Assembly: GCF_002261335.1 (NCBI RefSeq)
Contig: NZ_NEVL01000002.1
Location: forward strand, 62,001-126,000
DNA from: Bordetella genomosp. 1
GTDB lineage: Bacteria > Pseudomonadota > Gammaproteobacteria > Burkholderiales > Burkholderiaceae_B
Direction of reading: 5' to 3'
DNA: 64,000 nucleotides
Position 1 is the first letter of the stretch; every line of letters begins with the position of its first letter. Both the position numbers and the translations under genes were made by a program. Positions 34,489-41,521 of the stretch are shown here, piece after piece. The notes beneath the pieces were generated by a model. The model did not search any database. It was not told where the DNA came from and saw only the letters and a program-made list of their open reading frames with translations.

Positions 34489-35301
34489 GGCTTCTCCTTT
34501 GTCCATTCATCAGCCATCGCTCATAGAACGGGCTGACAGATGAAATCTGGGGCAGCGCGTCGACTGGCAACTCCCGCTCATCGCGGCTCCAGACTGGCAA
34601 CTGCCCTCACGCTGCGCCGTTGAACCCGTAGGCCGGCGTTGCAGTGGGTTCCGGACTTCTCCCGGTGGTCATTAATCGATTACCCGCCATCGATCGATCC
34701 TTGGCGCTCTTTCGAGACTGAACATGCCTGCGACGCTCGGCGCGTGCCGGCTTCCGCACCACATTGCGGTAACCACTTGGCTGCTCAGTTCTTGCCTATC
34801 TTTTTTGTCCAGGGCACGGCGGCTCCCCTGTCGCGGCGCCTCTCGGCGAATGCGGGACGTTTGGTGATTCGGTTGTTAAAGAGCGGGTATCGCATGCAGC
34901 CCTACTGGGTCGCCCTTATCGGGTCAGGCCGGTCTTTGCTGCTGGTCCGTTTCCAGACCGTAAACGGACAATAGCAAAACTTTGCTAGTCGGGTCAAGCA
35001 AAATATTGCTAAAGCGCGGCGTGCGCGTGAACGCCGAGTGGTTTGGGTGGCGTGCCTGGAGCGAAGAGGATGGGACGAGGGGGGAGGCGCGCGAGCGGCG
35101 GTTTCGCCATGCTTCCGCGCGATAACGCGCGCTCAGCCGGCGATACTCGTTTGAAGATGGGCTATGCCCGACCTGCGTCGGTGCAAGCGTGCAGAGACGC
35201 CGCCGTTAGGGCCAAGCGGAAGATGCAGGGCGTGGCTGCCTGCATAGAGATTCAGTGCTTTGGGAGGGGCCGCGGCAATCCCGCGGGCGTTACATCGAGG
35301 A
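34489..35301. other. long non-coding region with leftward promoter and operators
   Basis: 813 bases between the first leftward gene and the repressor. Frames on both strands lack protein character. It holds a pair of operators (34972-35011), an inverted repeat GTCCGTTT/AAACGGAC at 34945-34969, and on the minus strand a -35-like TTGACC with a -10-like TGCTAT placed over the two operators. The remainder (about 34,500-34,940 and 35,012-35,300) shows nothing I can name; a long leader RNA would be possible. Confidence 0.55.
34972..35011 (-). promoter_or_regulatory. left operator pair and early leftward promoter
   Basis: Two 16-bp near-palindromes, TAGCAAAACTTTGCTA (34972-34987) and AAGCAAAATATTGCTA (34996-35011), are spaced 24 bases apart. 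On the minus strand a TTGACC (complement of 34992-34997) and TGCTAT (complement of 34971-34976) form a promoter whose boxes these sites overlap. The same sequence occurs twice on the other side of the repressor gene, so these are the repressor operators controlling the leftward early genes. Confidence 0.8.
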
Positions 35302-36213
35302 TTAGAGCTTTGCGCCAGCCCAGACAACCTGGCCCAGGATCCGAACAGGCACGCCGTCTTCCAGCAAGATGTCCGGGTAGGCGGGATTGATGGACCTGGC
35401 AACCCAGCGCTGAGTCAGCCTGTCCTTCGCTACAGACTTGACCAGCATTTTTCCGTCGTAGTTGATGGCAAAGATCCCGCCGCCGGCCAAGTCGCGCAAC
35501 GTGAGGTTTTCATTCGGCACCACGAGCAAAGCTGCGCCGTCGCGGATGACCGGCTCCATGCTGTCACCCTTGGCATAAACCACCACGCCGCGACCGCCGT
35601 CGGCCCCGACAGATCGGAGAAATGAGCGCCGGAACTGGATGACTCCGGTCTGAAGTTCGCTGTCATTCTCGATTCCGTCTCCAGCTGCCAGCCTCACGTC
35701 GGCGAGCTCGGGAACCTTCTCGAACCTATCGTTTGCAGCATGCGGTTCGCCGGGGGCAACGTTCGCGGACACCTGGCCACTAGCCAGGCTCAACGATGGG
35801 CGCTCGCGCTCAGATTGAAGCGTCGTCTTGGCGCCGGGCTCCCATGGAGCGGGCGGCAACCCAGGTATGTGCATCGGGAAGGGGTCTTCGCCTGAGTCGA
35901 TCGGGACGATTCCGCCGCGAGGACGCGAAAGGGGAGCGCCGGAGACGACCGGCGCGGGCTCTACGTGCGCTGGTCGCAGCAAGTCCCACGGCGCTACGCC
36001 GAACACTCCGGCCAGAGCCTCGACCTCCCCAAACTTCGCCGACGGCACTTTTCCGCTTTTGCTCGGCTGACGGCGACCTGGGTTCAGATAAAGGCTGATC
36101 GTCGTCTGGCCAACCCCCGAGGCCTTAGCCAGCGAAGCCTGCACATGGCCAGTCTTCGCCATCAAGCGGGCGAGGTTCTCCGCAAGTATCTCGTTTAGGG
36201 TGGTCGCACTCAT
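35302..36213 (-). CDS. phage CI-like repressor with S24 autoprotease domain
   Basis: A 303-residue repressor that maintains lysogeny. The N-terminal HTH spans about residues 8-45 (LAENLARLMAKTGHVQASLA, KASGVGQTTISLY). A Pro-rich linker follows. The C-terminal LexA/S24 domain has Ser218 (GDSMEPVIRDG) and Lys259 (NYDGKMLVKSV), and a likely self-cleavage Ala177-Gly178 (RLAAGDG). So RecA-stimulated SOS induction is expected. The start at MSATTLNEILAEN was chosen; no Shine-Dalgarno is seen. Operators flank the gene at both ends. Confidence 0.93.
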   Translation of the reverse strand: MSATTLNEILAENLARLMAKTGHVQASLAKASGVGQTTISLYLNPGRRQPSKSGKVPSAKFGEVEALAGVFGVAPWDLLRPAHVEPAPVVSGAPLSRPRGGIVPIDSGEDPFPMHIPGLPPAPWEPGAKTTLQSERERPSLSLASGQVSANVAPGEPHAANDRFEKVPELADVRLAAGDGIENDSELQTGVIQFRRSFLRSVGADGGRGVVVYAKGDSMEPVIRDGAALLVVPNENLTLRDLAGGGIFAINYDGKMLVKSVAKDRLTQRWVARSINPAYPDILLEDGVPVRILGQVVWAGAKL

Positions 36214-36236
36214 CGGGCCAGTGTGCAATTTCTTGC

Positions 36237-36275
36237 TAGCAAAGTGTTGCTTGCAGGAATAGCAAAGTTTTGCTA
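36237..36275 (+). promoter_or_regulatory. right operator pair between repressor and cro-like gene
   Basis: TAGCAAAGTGTTGCTT (36237-36252) and TAGCAAAGTTTTGCTA (36260-36275) match the left pair, spaced 23 bases apart. They lie in the divergent gap between the repressor and the cro-like gene. On the plus strand TTGCTT and TGCTAC could act as -35 and -10 for the rightward promoter. Confidence 0.8.
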
Positions 36276-36285
36276 CTGTGCCGCC

Positions 36286-36510
36286 ATGAACACTCCCCTT
36301 GACCAAGACGTCCGCGATCGCCTCCTTGCTCGGCGAGGTGAATGGCCCACGATCGCCACCGATTCCGGCGTGTCCCACTCGTGGATCTCCAAGTTCGTGC
36401 GCGGACAGATCCCGAATCCCGGATACACGACCCTCACCCGGCTGGGCGTCAGCCTGGGCATCCGTGGCCTGCGGCGCACCGCTGGGCCTGGAGGGGGAGA
36501 GCACGCGTGA
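36286..36510 (+). CDS. Cro-like helix-turn-helix protein
   Basis: A 74-residue protein encoded divergently from the repressor. It has a short HTH: WPTIATDSGVSHSWISKFVR followed by PGYTTLTRLGVSLGIRG, where the start resembles DNA-binding helix 3 of Cro-like folds. It probably competes with the repressor at the operators to favour lytic growth. The ATG lies only about ten bases after the last operator, so the transcript would be almost leaderless. No clear Shine-Dalgarno is seen. Confidence 0.78.
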   Translation: MNTPLDQDVRDRLLARRGEWPTIATDSGVSHSWISKFVRGQIPNPGYTTLTRLGVSLGIRGLRRTAGPGGGEHA

Positions 36511-36512
36511 CA

Positions 36513-36680
36513 TCAATGCACCAAGCCTCTCACTTCGTCACCGCAGGCCTCGTCCCTGGCGCGGTCAATCTCATCGCACAGCCGATTGAACAGCTCCATC
36601 ACGGTGGCTTCGCTTGGGTTCTCGAATCCGCGGCGCGCGATGTCTTGGGCTTGCTCCAAAAGCTTCTGGGTCTCGGTCAT
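36513..36680 (-). CDS. possible small protein on the opposite strand
   Basis: A 55-residue frame running against the rightward genes: MTETQKLLEQAQDIARRGFE and then VMELFNRLCDEIDRARDEAC. It has the helical, acidic-basic pattern of a real protein, more so than its antisense frames, and it fills the gap between the cro-like gene and the next rightward gene. If expressed it would be from a promoter within 36,700-36,780. Uncertain. Confidence 0.42.
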   Translation of the reverse strand: MTETQKLLEQAQDIARRGFENPSEATVMELFNRLCDEIDRARDEACGDEVRGLVH

Positions 36681-36776
36681 AGCAATTCGGGTCTGGTTGT
36701 CGATGCGAAAAATTTTCACCCACGTCCATGCTGTAACTCACGTTGTAACTCCATGATTTTTTCCTAAGGAAGAGCA

Positions 36777-37151
36777 GTGCACACCCACTCCGCAGTTGCC
36801 CATAGCGCCAGTACGTTGTCGGCGCCCGCCGGTAAACGCTTTCTGCCGCTGTCCGCGGTGGCTGCGTGCAAGACCTTCCGTGAGGCGGTGCGCCTCGCAT
36901 GGGAGCACCGGGAGAGGCCGAACATGACGCAGCGCTCGCTTGCCGAGGAATGCGGCCTGTACGCGCCGCACGTCAGCAGCTACCTGCACCCCGAACCTCT
37001 CGACGGCAAGAATCGCCCACGGCTGGATCTGCCGGCGGACTGTATCGACGCGTTCGAGGAGGCCGTGGGCAACCACGCCATCCGCCAATACCTCAACCAT
37101 CTGGGCCGGCTGACCATCATGGAAGAAGTCATCGCCCAGAGGGCCGCATGA
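36777..37151 (+). CDS. phage regulatory protein, HTH-like (CII position)
   Basis: A 124-residue protein at the place where lambdoid phages have cII. The segment FREAVRLAWEHRERPNMTQR followed by LAEECGLYAPHVSSYLHPE looks like a helix-turn-helix. The start is GTG with AAGGAAGAG just before it; no ATG fits the conserved part. It probably binds DNA in the lysis-lysogeny switch or replication control. It overlaps the next gene by four bases (ATGA). Confidence 0.7.
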   Translation: MHTHSAVAHSASTLSAPAGKRFLPLSAVAACKTFREAVRLAWEHRERPNMTQRSLAEECGLYAPHVSSYLHPEPLDGKNRPRLDLPADCIDAFEEAVGNHAIRQYLNHLGRLTIMEEVIAQRAA

Positions 37152-37327
37152 CCTATGACGACGCCCTCGAAATTGCCCGGCGCGCGCTTGATGAAGCGAT
37201 GCGCCTCCACGGGCAGGACCGCGCCAAGGTCTACGAAGAAATGCGCCTGCGTGAGCAGCAGGACCCCGAGCTGGAGCGCGCGATGAACGTCATCGGCCGG
37301 TTTACCCAATTTTCGACGAGGCACTGA
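37148..37327 (+). CDS. 59-residue phage protein
   Basis: A small helical protein: MTYDDALEIARRALDEAMRL, then EEMRLREQQDPELERAMNVI. Its ATG overlaps the upstream stop by four bases and its stop shares a base with the NinB start, so it is embedded in the rightward early operon. Unknown function. Confidence 0.7.
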   Translation: MTYDDALEIARRALDEAMRLHGQDRAKVYEEMRLREQQDPELERAMNVIGRFTQFSTRH

Positions 37328-37785
37328 TGCGCGCTCGCCTGTTAAATCCCAAGTGTTTCGTGCTGGTCGGGCAGAGCCAATTGTCGGCCCTGCTGGATCT
37401 GCTGCCTCGCCTGCCACTCGATGCAGAGCGTCCCTACGAAGTGCTGATCCGAGAGCGCCAGAAGTCGCGCTCGCGCGCACAAAACGCGTTTTCCCACGCC
37501 TGGTACGGCGAGATCGCTCTGGCGCTGCCCGAAGATGATGCGCTGGGCTGGAAGTGCTACTGCAAGCTGCACCACGGCGTGCCAATCCTGCGTGCTGAGG
37601 ATGAAGAGTTCCGCGCCGCCTACGACGGCGCCATCAAGCCGCTGGCCTACGAGAAGAAGCTGATCGCGATGCGGGTGTTCCCGGTCACATCACGGATGAG
37701 CACGCGCCAGCTGACCAAGTACGCCGATGCGGTGCGCGACGACTTCGCCGCCCGCGGCGTCATCTTGGAAGTGAGGGGGGACTGA
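37327..37785 (+). CDS. ninB: NinB/Orf family recombination protein
   Basis: A 152-residue protein of the NinB (lambda Orf) family, a recombination mediator that helps load recombinase onto SSB-coated ssDNA. The pattern YEVLIRERQKSRSRAQNAFS, ALGWKCYCKLHHGVPILR and the C-terminal TSRMSTRQLTKYADAVRDD are typical. It starts at the base where the previous stop ends and shares a base with the next start, so translation is coupled. Confidence 0.87.
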   Translation: MRARLLNPKCFVLVGQSQLSALLDLLPRLPLDAERPYEVLIRERQKSRSRAQNAFSHAWYGEIALALPEDDALGWKCYCKLHHGVPILRAEDEEFRAAYDGAIKPLAYEKKLIAMRVFPVTSRMSTRQLTKYADAVRDDFAARGVILEVRGD

Positions 37786-38171
37786 TGCTCAAGCGCTCCG
37801 CACCCCTGACCCGCAAGACTCCGCTCAAGGCCACCGCCGTCCTGCAGCGCACCCCAATGAAACGCCGCGCGCCGAAGAAGCGCCCCGGCCACGAACCGAA
37901 GTGCCTGGCCGCGTGCCGCGGCGAGCGCTGCTACCTGCAATTCGCCGGGTGCTGCAGCTACCAAGGCGACCCCACGGTCGTGCCTGCCCATCAGAACGAA
38001 GGGAAGGGCATAGGCCTGAAGGTCCACGACAAATTCACCGTTCCCGCCTGCTTCCATTGCCACACGCTTTACGACCAGAGCGGCATCGACCGCGAGGTCA
38101 AGCGCGCCACCTGGGACTTGGGCTACACGCGATGGGAACCCGTGCGCGACGGCAAGCTGAGATCCGCATGA
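37785..38171 (+). CDS. DUF1364 family phage protein (possible HNH nuclease)
   Basis: A 128-residue protein. A basic N-terminus precedes a metal-binding core: CLAACRGERCYLQFAGCCSY, then VVPAHQNEGKGIGLKVHD and ACFHCHTLYDQSG. The His and Cys spacing is that of DUF1364, proteins found next to NinB in lambdoid phages and resembling HNH nucleases. It may process recombination intermediates. It overlaps both neighbours. Confidence 0.84.
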   Translation: MLKRSAPLTRKTPLKATAVLQRTPMKRRAPKKRPGHEPKCLAACRGERCYLQFAGCCSYQGDPTVVPAHQNEGKGIGLKVHDKFTVPACFHCHTLYDQSGIDREVKRATWDLGYTRWEPVRDGKLRSA

Positions 38172-38821
38172 ATTACTACCCCCACCACATTGGCGACTTC
38201 CGATCAGGGACCGTCAACATGAGTCGGCAAGCCCGTTGGATCTACCGCGATCTGATGGACGTCTACTACGACACGGAAAAGCCGCTGCCTGACGATCTGG
38301 ACCTCCTGTGCGACATGGTCGGCGTCGAGTCCGACGACGAGCGCCGGATTGTTGAGCGTTTGCTGCGTTTCAAGTTTTCCAAAACTGATGAGGGCTACCG
38401 GCACGAGCGGTGCGACGCCGAGATTGCCGCCTATCACCAGAAGGCGGCGCAGGCGAGAAAAAATGGAAAGGCCGGCGGACGCCCGCGCAAGCAGCCCGCA
38501 TCCGATCAGAAACCAAGCCGGTTTCCGGCCGGTTCCGATCCGGATGCAATCGGCAGCCAAGAGCAAACCGGATCAAAAGCTAACCAAGAACCAAGAACCA
38601 ATAACCAAGAAACAGAAGAACTCCCCCCTACCCCCCGCAAGCGGGGGGCCGGCTTTGACGCCTCATCGATCGATCTGCCGGACTGGCTCGATCGCGAAGA
38701 CTGGCAAGCCTGGATTGCCGATCGGAAGGCGCGCAAGAAGCCGGTGACGGAGGAGGCGCCAAGCGGCAGCTGCATCAGCTCGCGGCCTACCGCGGCGAAG
38801 GGCACAAACCTGCCGACGTGA
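38168..38821 (+). CDS. DUF1376 replication protein, frameshifted at its C-terminus
   Basis: A 217-residue frame. The N-terminal DUF1376 module is clear: MNYYPHHIGDFRSGTVNMSR, WIYRDLMDVYYDTEKPLPDD and the following winged-helix-like part, as in phage replication initiators (lambda O-like role). After a polar linker, DWLDREDWQAWIADRKARKK starts the usual C-terminal domain. Then the frame breaks near 38,757: the family's continuation (QLHQLAAYRGEGHKPADVIA) appears in the -1 frame to 39003. So the last 22 residues here are out of frame. Confidence 0.85.
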   Translation: MNYYPHHIGDFRSGTVNMSRQARWIYRDLMDVYYDTEKPLPDDLDLLCDMVGVESDDERRIVERLLRFKFSKTDEGYRHERCDAEIAAYHQKAAQARKNGKAGGRPRKQPASDQKPSRFPAGSDPDAIGSQEQTGSKANQEPRTNNQETEELPPTPRKRGAGFDASSIDLPDWLDREDWQAWIADRKARKKPVTEEAPSGSCISSRPTAAKGTNLPT

Positions 38822-39003
38822 TCGCCAACAGCATCGCCGGGGGATACCAGGGGCTCTTCCCGCCCAGGGCGCAGGCTCAAGCTCGCGCCGGGTCGCCGAG
38901 CCGAGGTCAAGCGATGGCCGACTGGAATGACGAGCTCACCCGTGAACTGCGGGGCGAGCCCAACAACGTAATCGACATGGGGACCATCGATGCAACTCAC
39001 TGA
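38818..39003 (+). pseudogene. displaced C-terminal part of the DUF1376 protein
   Basis: The frame from about 38,758 to 39,003 encodes the end of the DUF1376 protein: SIAGGYQGLFPPRAQAQARA and then MADWNDELTRELRGEPNNVI. It joins the preceding gene if a single base is restored near 38,757 (GAGGCGCCAAG read as GAGGCGGCCAAG). A GTG overlapping the upstream stop (GTGA at 38818) would allow separate translation of 61 residues by coupling, so a functional split cannot be ruled out. Confidence 0.6.
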
Positions 39004-39691
39004 CCAAACGCAAAACCACGGGCAGACGCTCGGCAGCCTGGTTGTGCAGGAGATGCGGCTGCTGTACGGCGCGAAGTTCGCCCAGCAATGGCAGGGCCTT
39101 GCGCCGAAGGAGCTGCGTGAAGCCTGGGATCAGAAGCTGTGGGGCCTGAGTGAGCGGGAAATTCGCCTTGGCCTGGTGGCCTGCCTGGCGCGTGAATGGC
39201 CGCCCACGCTACCCGAGTTCTTGCGCCTTTGCCGGCCGTGGACCAACCCAGAGGTGGCCTACCACGATGCGGTGGCAGGCCTGGCCGCGCGCCGCCGCGG
39301 CGAAATGGGCCTGTGGGCCCACCCGGCGATCTACTGGTCCGCCGTGGCCGTTGGCCCGCACGACCTGCTGCAGGGCACCTATGGCGCCATGAAAGCGCGC
39401 TGGGAGCGGGTGTTCGCAGCTGAGTTGGAGAAAGGCGAGTGGCCCGAGATCCCGCCGGTGCGCGAGGCGCTGCCGGCGCCTGGGCATACTCGCGCCACGC
39501 GCGACGACATCGACCCGGAGATGAGGAAGATGGTTGCGAGCGTGAGCCGGCCGAAGAGGAATCAGCGCGAGTGGGCGAATAGGATCCTTGCCGAGCATGC
39601 GCGCAAGGGCGGTCGGCGCTGTTCGATCACCGTGCTTGCGATGGCGAAGCGCGCCGCCGGGGTGGAGCTTACCGAAGGGGAGGCCGCGTGA
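38990..39691 (+). CDS. replication protein P-like helicase loader candidate
   Basis: A 233-residue protein with the pattern of lambda P-like replication proteins: LVVQEMRLLYGAKFAQQWQG, LREAWDQKLWGLSEREIRLG and LVACLAREWPPTLPEFLRLC. The C-terminus is basic (PKRNQREWANRILAEHARKG). It would load host DnaB helicase at the phage origin. It overlaps the end of the DUF1376 reading frame by 14 bases and follows it as lambda P follows O. Confidence 0.78.
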   Translation: MQLTDQTQNHGQTLGSLVVQEMRLLYGAKFAQQWQGLAPKELREAWDQKLWGLSEREIRLGLVACLAREWPPTLPEFLRLCRPWTNPEVAYHDAVAGLAARRRGEMGLWAHPAIYWSAVAVGPHDLLQGTYGAMKARWERVFAAELEKGEWPEIPPVREALPAPGHTRATRDDIDPEMRKMVASVSRPKRNQREWANRILAEHARKGGRRCSITVLAMAKRAAGVELTEGEAA

Positions 39692-40026
39692 TGGTCACGG
39701 GCAAGTATTCGAACAAGAAGACCGTAGTGGATGGCCGCACCTTCGACAGCAAGCGCGAGGCGGCTCGCTACCTCCAGCTGCGGGCGATGGAGCGCGCGGG
39801 CGCCATCTCGAGCCTCGTGCTTCAACCTAGCTTTGAGCTGATTCCCCGACAGCGCAAGGCGGACGGAAAGATCGAGCGGCCGGTGGTCTACATCGCTGAC
39901 TTCGCCTATCAGGAGGCCGGAGAGCGCGTCATCGAGGACGTGAAGGGCATGCGGACGCGGGACTACATCATCAAACGAAAGCTCATGCTCGAGCGGCATG
40001 GCATCACCGTGAGGGAGGTCGTATGA
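39691..40026 (+). CDS. DUF1064 family endonuclease-like protein
   Basis: A 111-residue protein starting MVTGKYSNKKTVVDGRTFDS with a KREAARYLQLRAMERAGAI helix. The core RPVVYIADFAYQEAGERVIE followed by EDVKG gives an acidic residue plus ExK-like pattern of the PD-(D/E)XK fold. It likely plays the role of a Holliday-junction or replication nuclease in this phage. The ATG at 39691 overlaps the upstream stop; a GTG three bases earlier is possible. Confidence 0.84.
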   Translation: MVTGKYSNKKTVVDGRTFDSKREAARYLQLRAMERAGAISSLVLQPSFELIPRQRKADGKIERPVVYIADFAYQEAGERVIEDVKGMRTRDYIIKRKLMLERHGITVREVV

Positions 40027-40163
40027 CGATCATTCAGAAGCCGCGCGCGCGGCAGTTCGGGGCGATGTGGGCGGTCTGGTGCGACCTCGTCGGCCCGACC
40101 CAGCGCCCGACGCTCGAGGACGCTTATCGCGCCTGGGCCCAACGCCGCGGGTGGCACGCATGA
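40023..40163 (+). CDS. 46-residue phage protein
   Basis: A small frame MTIIQKPRARQFGAMWAVWC continuing LEDAYRAWAQRRGWHA. Both ends overlap neighbours by four bases (ATGA), which supports it as a translated gene. Trp-rich and basic; the function is unknown. Confidence 0.65.
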   Translation: MTIIQKPRARQFGAMWAVWCDLVGPTQRPTLEDAYRAWAQRRGWHA

Positions 40164-40360
40164 ACGCCGAGCTCTGCAAGTGGGAGATGGCGGATCCGGT
40201 CAAGATCCTGATGAGCCGCGAGGCTGCCGCCGAAAAGCGGACCTGCGCGGGCTGCCGCCACGCCAAGGAAGTGGCCGACCCGTTCGGGGGCGTCGTCATG
40301 CGCTGCCTGAAGGGCCGGCCGCATGGGAAGAAATGTCACAAGTTCGAGGTGAATCGATGA
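40160..40360 (+). CDS. small zinc-binding phage protein
   Basis: A 66-residue protein, MNAELCKWEMADPVKILMSR, with a cysteine cluster: CAGCRHAKE, then VMRCLKGRPHGKKCHKF. Four Cys in this spacing suggest one zinc site. Such small zinc proteins occur next to late regulators in temperate phages. It overlaps both neighbours by four bases. Confidence 0.72.
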   Translation: MNAELCKWEMADPVKILMSREAAAEKRTCAGCRHAKEVADPFGGVVMRCLKGRPHGKKCHKFEVNR

Positions 40361-40716
40361 GCCGCCAACTGACCGGCGACGACCTGCTGTGGAACTGGGC
40401 CCGCTGGTGCTGGTCCGGCGCCACGGTGGGCAACATGCAGGCGTATGTCTCGTGGGAAGACGATGGGCGCCCGATCAACACCTATCACGCTGAGAAGGTC
40501 GCAGAGATGCACGCCGCGTTGCCATGGCACGAGCGCATGGTGCTCATCGCCGAGTACCCTCAGAAGAATGCCATGTTCGGAGCGCTGGACGCGCGCGCCA
40601 GGTGCGACGTGGCGCGCAAGTGGATCGCCGAGACGACCGGCGTGGCACTGACGGGCGTGCAGTACCGCCTCTACCTCGGTCTTTTTCGCGACCAAGTCGC
40701 ACGGAGGCTTGCGTGA
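40357..40716 (+). CDS. conserved phage protein, possible late regulator
   Basis: A 119-residue protein. Its start MSRQLTGDDLLWNWARWCWS and later part LPWHERMVLIAEYPQKNAMF are a conserved family in temperate phages of Burkholderiales. The C-terminal VARKWIAETTGVALTGVQYR looks like a helix-turn-helix. The position, just before the end of the early operon, fits an antiterminator or late-gene activator (Q-like); that is inference. Confidence 0.7.
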   Translation: MSRQLTGDDLLWNWARWCWSGATVGNMQAYVSWEDDGRPINTYHAEKVAEMHAALPWHERMVLIAEYPQKNAMFGALDARARCDVARKWIAETTGVALTGVQYRLYLGLFRDQVARRLA

Positions 40717-41006
40717 AGTACGCGCACGAGGTGATGGACTTGATGGCGGCTTACCCGGAGCGCCGGTTCAAGATGCGCCAGATCATCAATCATGTGGCGC
40801 CGCGAGCAGACCCGCGGCAAAGGGCAATCGTGCGCACGGGAGTTTGGCGCGTCCTGCTCACGCTGGAAGAAACCGGTCACATTGCCAGCTCGCGCGAGGA
40901 GATTCCTAACGGCGGCCACGCAGAGTATTGGTGGAAAAGCATAACATCGACTTCTGGGAAACCATCTCAGAAACCATCACAATACGTCCGGGCTCTTGCG
41001 CCCTGA
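40713..41006 (+). CDS. phage winged-helix-like protein
   Basis: A 97-residue protein with GTG start overlapping the upstream stop (GTGA). KYAHEVMDLMAAYPERRFKM, then QIINHVAPRADPRQRAIVRT and GVWRVLLTLEETGHIASSRE look like a small winged-helix domain. It may assist regulation. It is the last gene before a strong hairpin that ends the rightward early operon. Confidence 0.66.
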   Translation: MKYAHEVMDLMAAYPERRFKMRQIINHVAPRADPRQRAIVRTGVWRVLLTLEETGHIASSREEIPNGGHAEYWWKSITSTSGKPSQKPSQYVRALAP

Positions 41007-41012
41007 AGAAAT

Positions 41013-41044
41013 GAAGCCCCGGGCGATAAATCGCTCGGGGCTTC
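41013..41044. terminator. strong hairpin between early operon and GrlR-like gene
   Basis: GAAGCCCCGGGCGA pairs with TCGCTCGGGGCTTC over 14 bp with one G-U, loop TAAA. Few T follow on the plus strand (GTGCTTT). On the minus strand ATTTCTT follows. It sits between two convergent genes, 6-7 bases from each stop, so it acts as a barrier in both directions. Confidence 0.72.
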
Positions 41045-41049
41045 GTGCT

Positions 41050-41385
41050 TTAAGGCAGCTCGGCCTTTCGCCTAGCAAGAACATCCAGCCGGAGCGCGGC
41101 GTGTTGATCAACCGTTCCGGACAGGGTCATGTTTTCTCGCGAAGGTTTTCCGACCAGAGTCAGGCCAAAGTCGTCCAGGCCGAACACGTTCTCCAAGCCG
41201 GGTGCGTGGCGGCTTACCTGAAGATTGATCTTTACCGTATTCCCATCCGCACTTACGCCGTAGGTGCCGATGTACGAAAACGAACTGTCTCCACCGAAAG
41301 CGCGGCCGCTTTCCAAAACAATCACGCCCGCGCCGAAATCGATACCCGGCCGTCGAAAGCGCACTGTCCACATCGCTTCAAGCAT
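41050..41385 (-). CDS. GrlR-family regulatory protein (moron)
   Basis: A 111-residue beta-rich protein of the GrlR family, known from the repressor of the LEE regulator GrlA in enteropathogenic E. coli. Features: MLEAMWTVRFRRPGIDFGAG, VIVLESGRAFGGDSSFSYIG and GTVDQHAAL. It is encoded on the opposite strand between early and late phage genes, with its own GAGGAG before the ATG, so it is probably a lysogenic-conversion gene expressed from the prophage. Its target is unknown; family assignment is by pattern. Confidence 0.75.
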   Translation of the reverse strand: MLEAMWTVRFRRPGIDFGAGVIVLESGRAFGGDSSFSYIGTYGVSADGNTVKINLQVSRHAPGLENVFGLDDFGLTLVGKPSRENMTLSGTVDQHAALRLDVLARRKAELP

Positions 41386-41504
41386 CTCAATCTCCTCAAG
41401 GTGCAGAGGAGGGGAAAGTAGCACATCGTAACGTTTTCTGCTACGCGCAGCGAGCGCGCCATCCTTTTCTTCCAGAGGGCAGAGAGAACCGCCGAGCTTC
41501 TATT

Positions 41505-41521
41505 GGGGGGGGGGGGGGGGG
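41505..41521 (+). repeat. 17-G homopolymer abutting the small terminase start
   Basis: An uninterrupted run of 17 G ends at the ATG of the small-terminase frame. Such tracts change length by slipped-strand mispairing. It may vary the ribosome-binding site of the late operon or lie in a promoter. An assembly length error is also possible. Confidence 0.85.
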
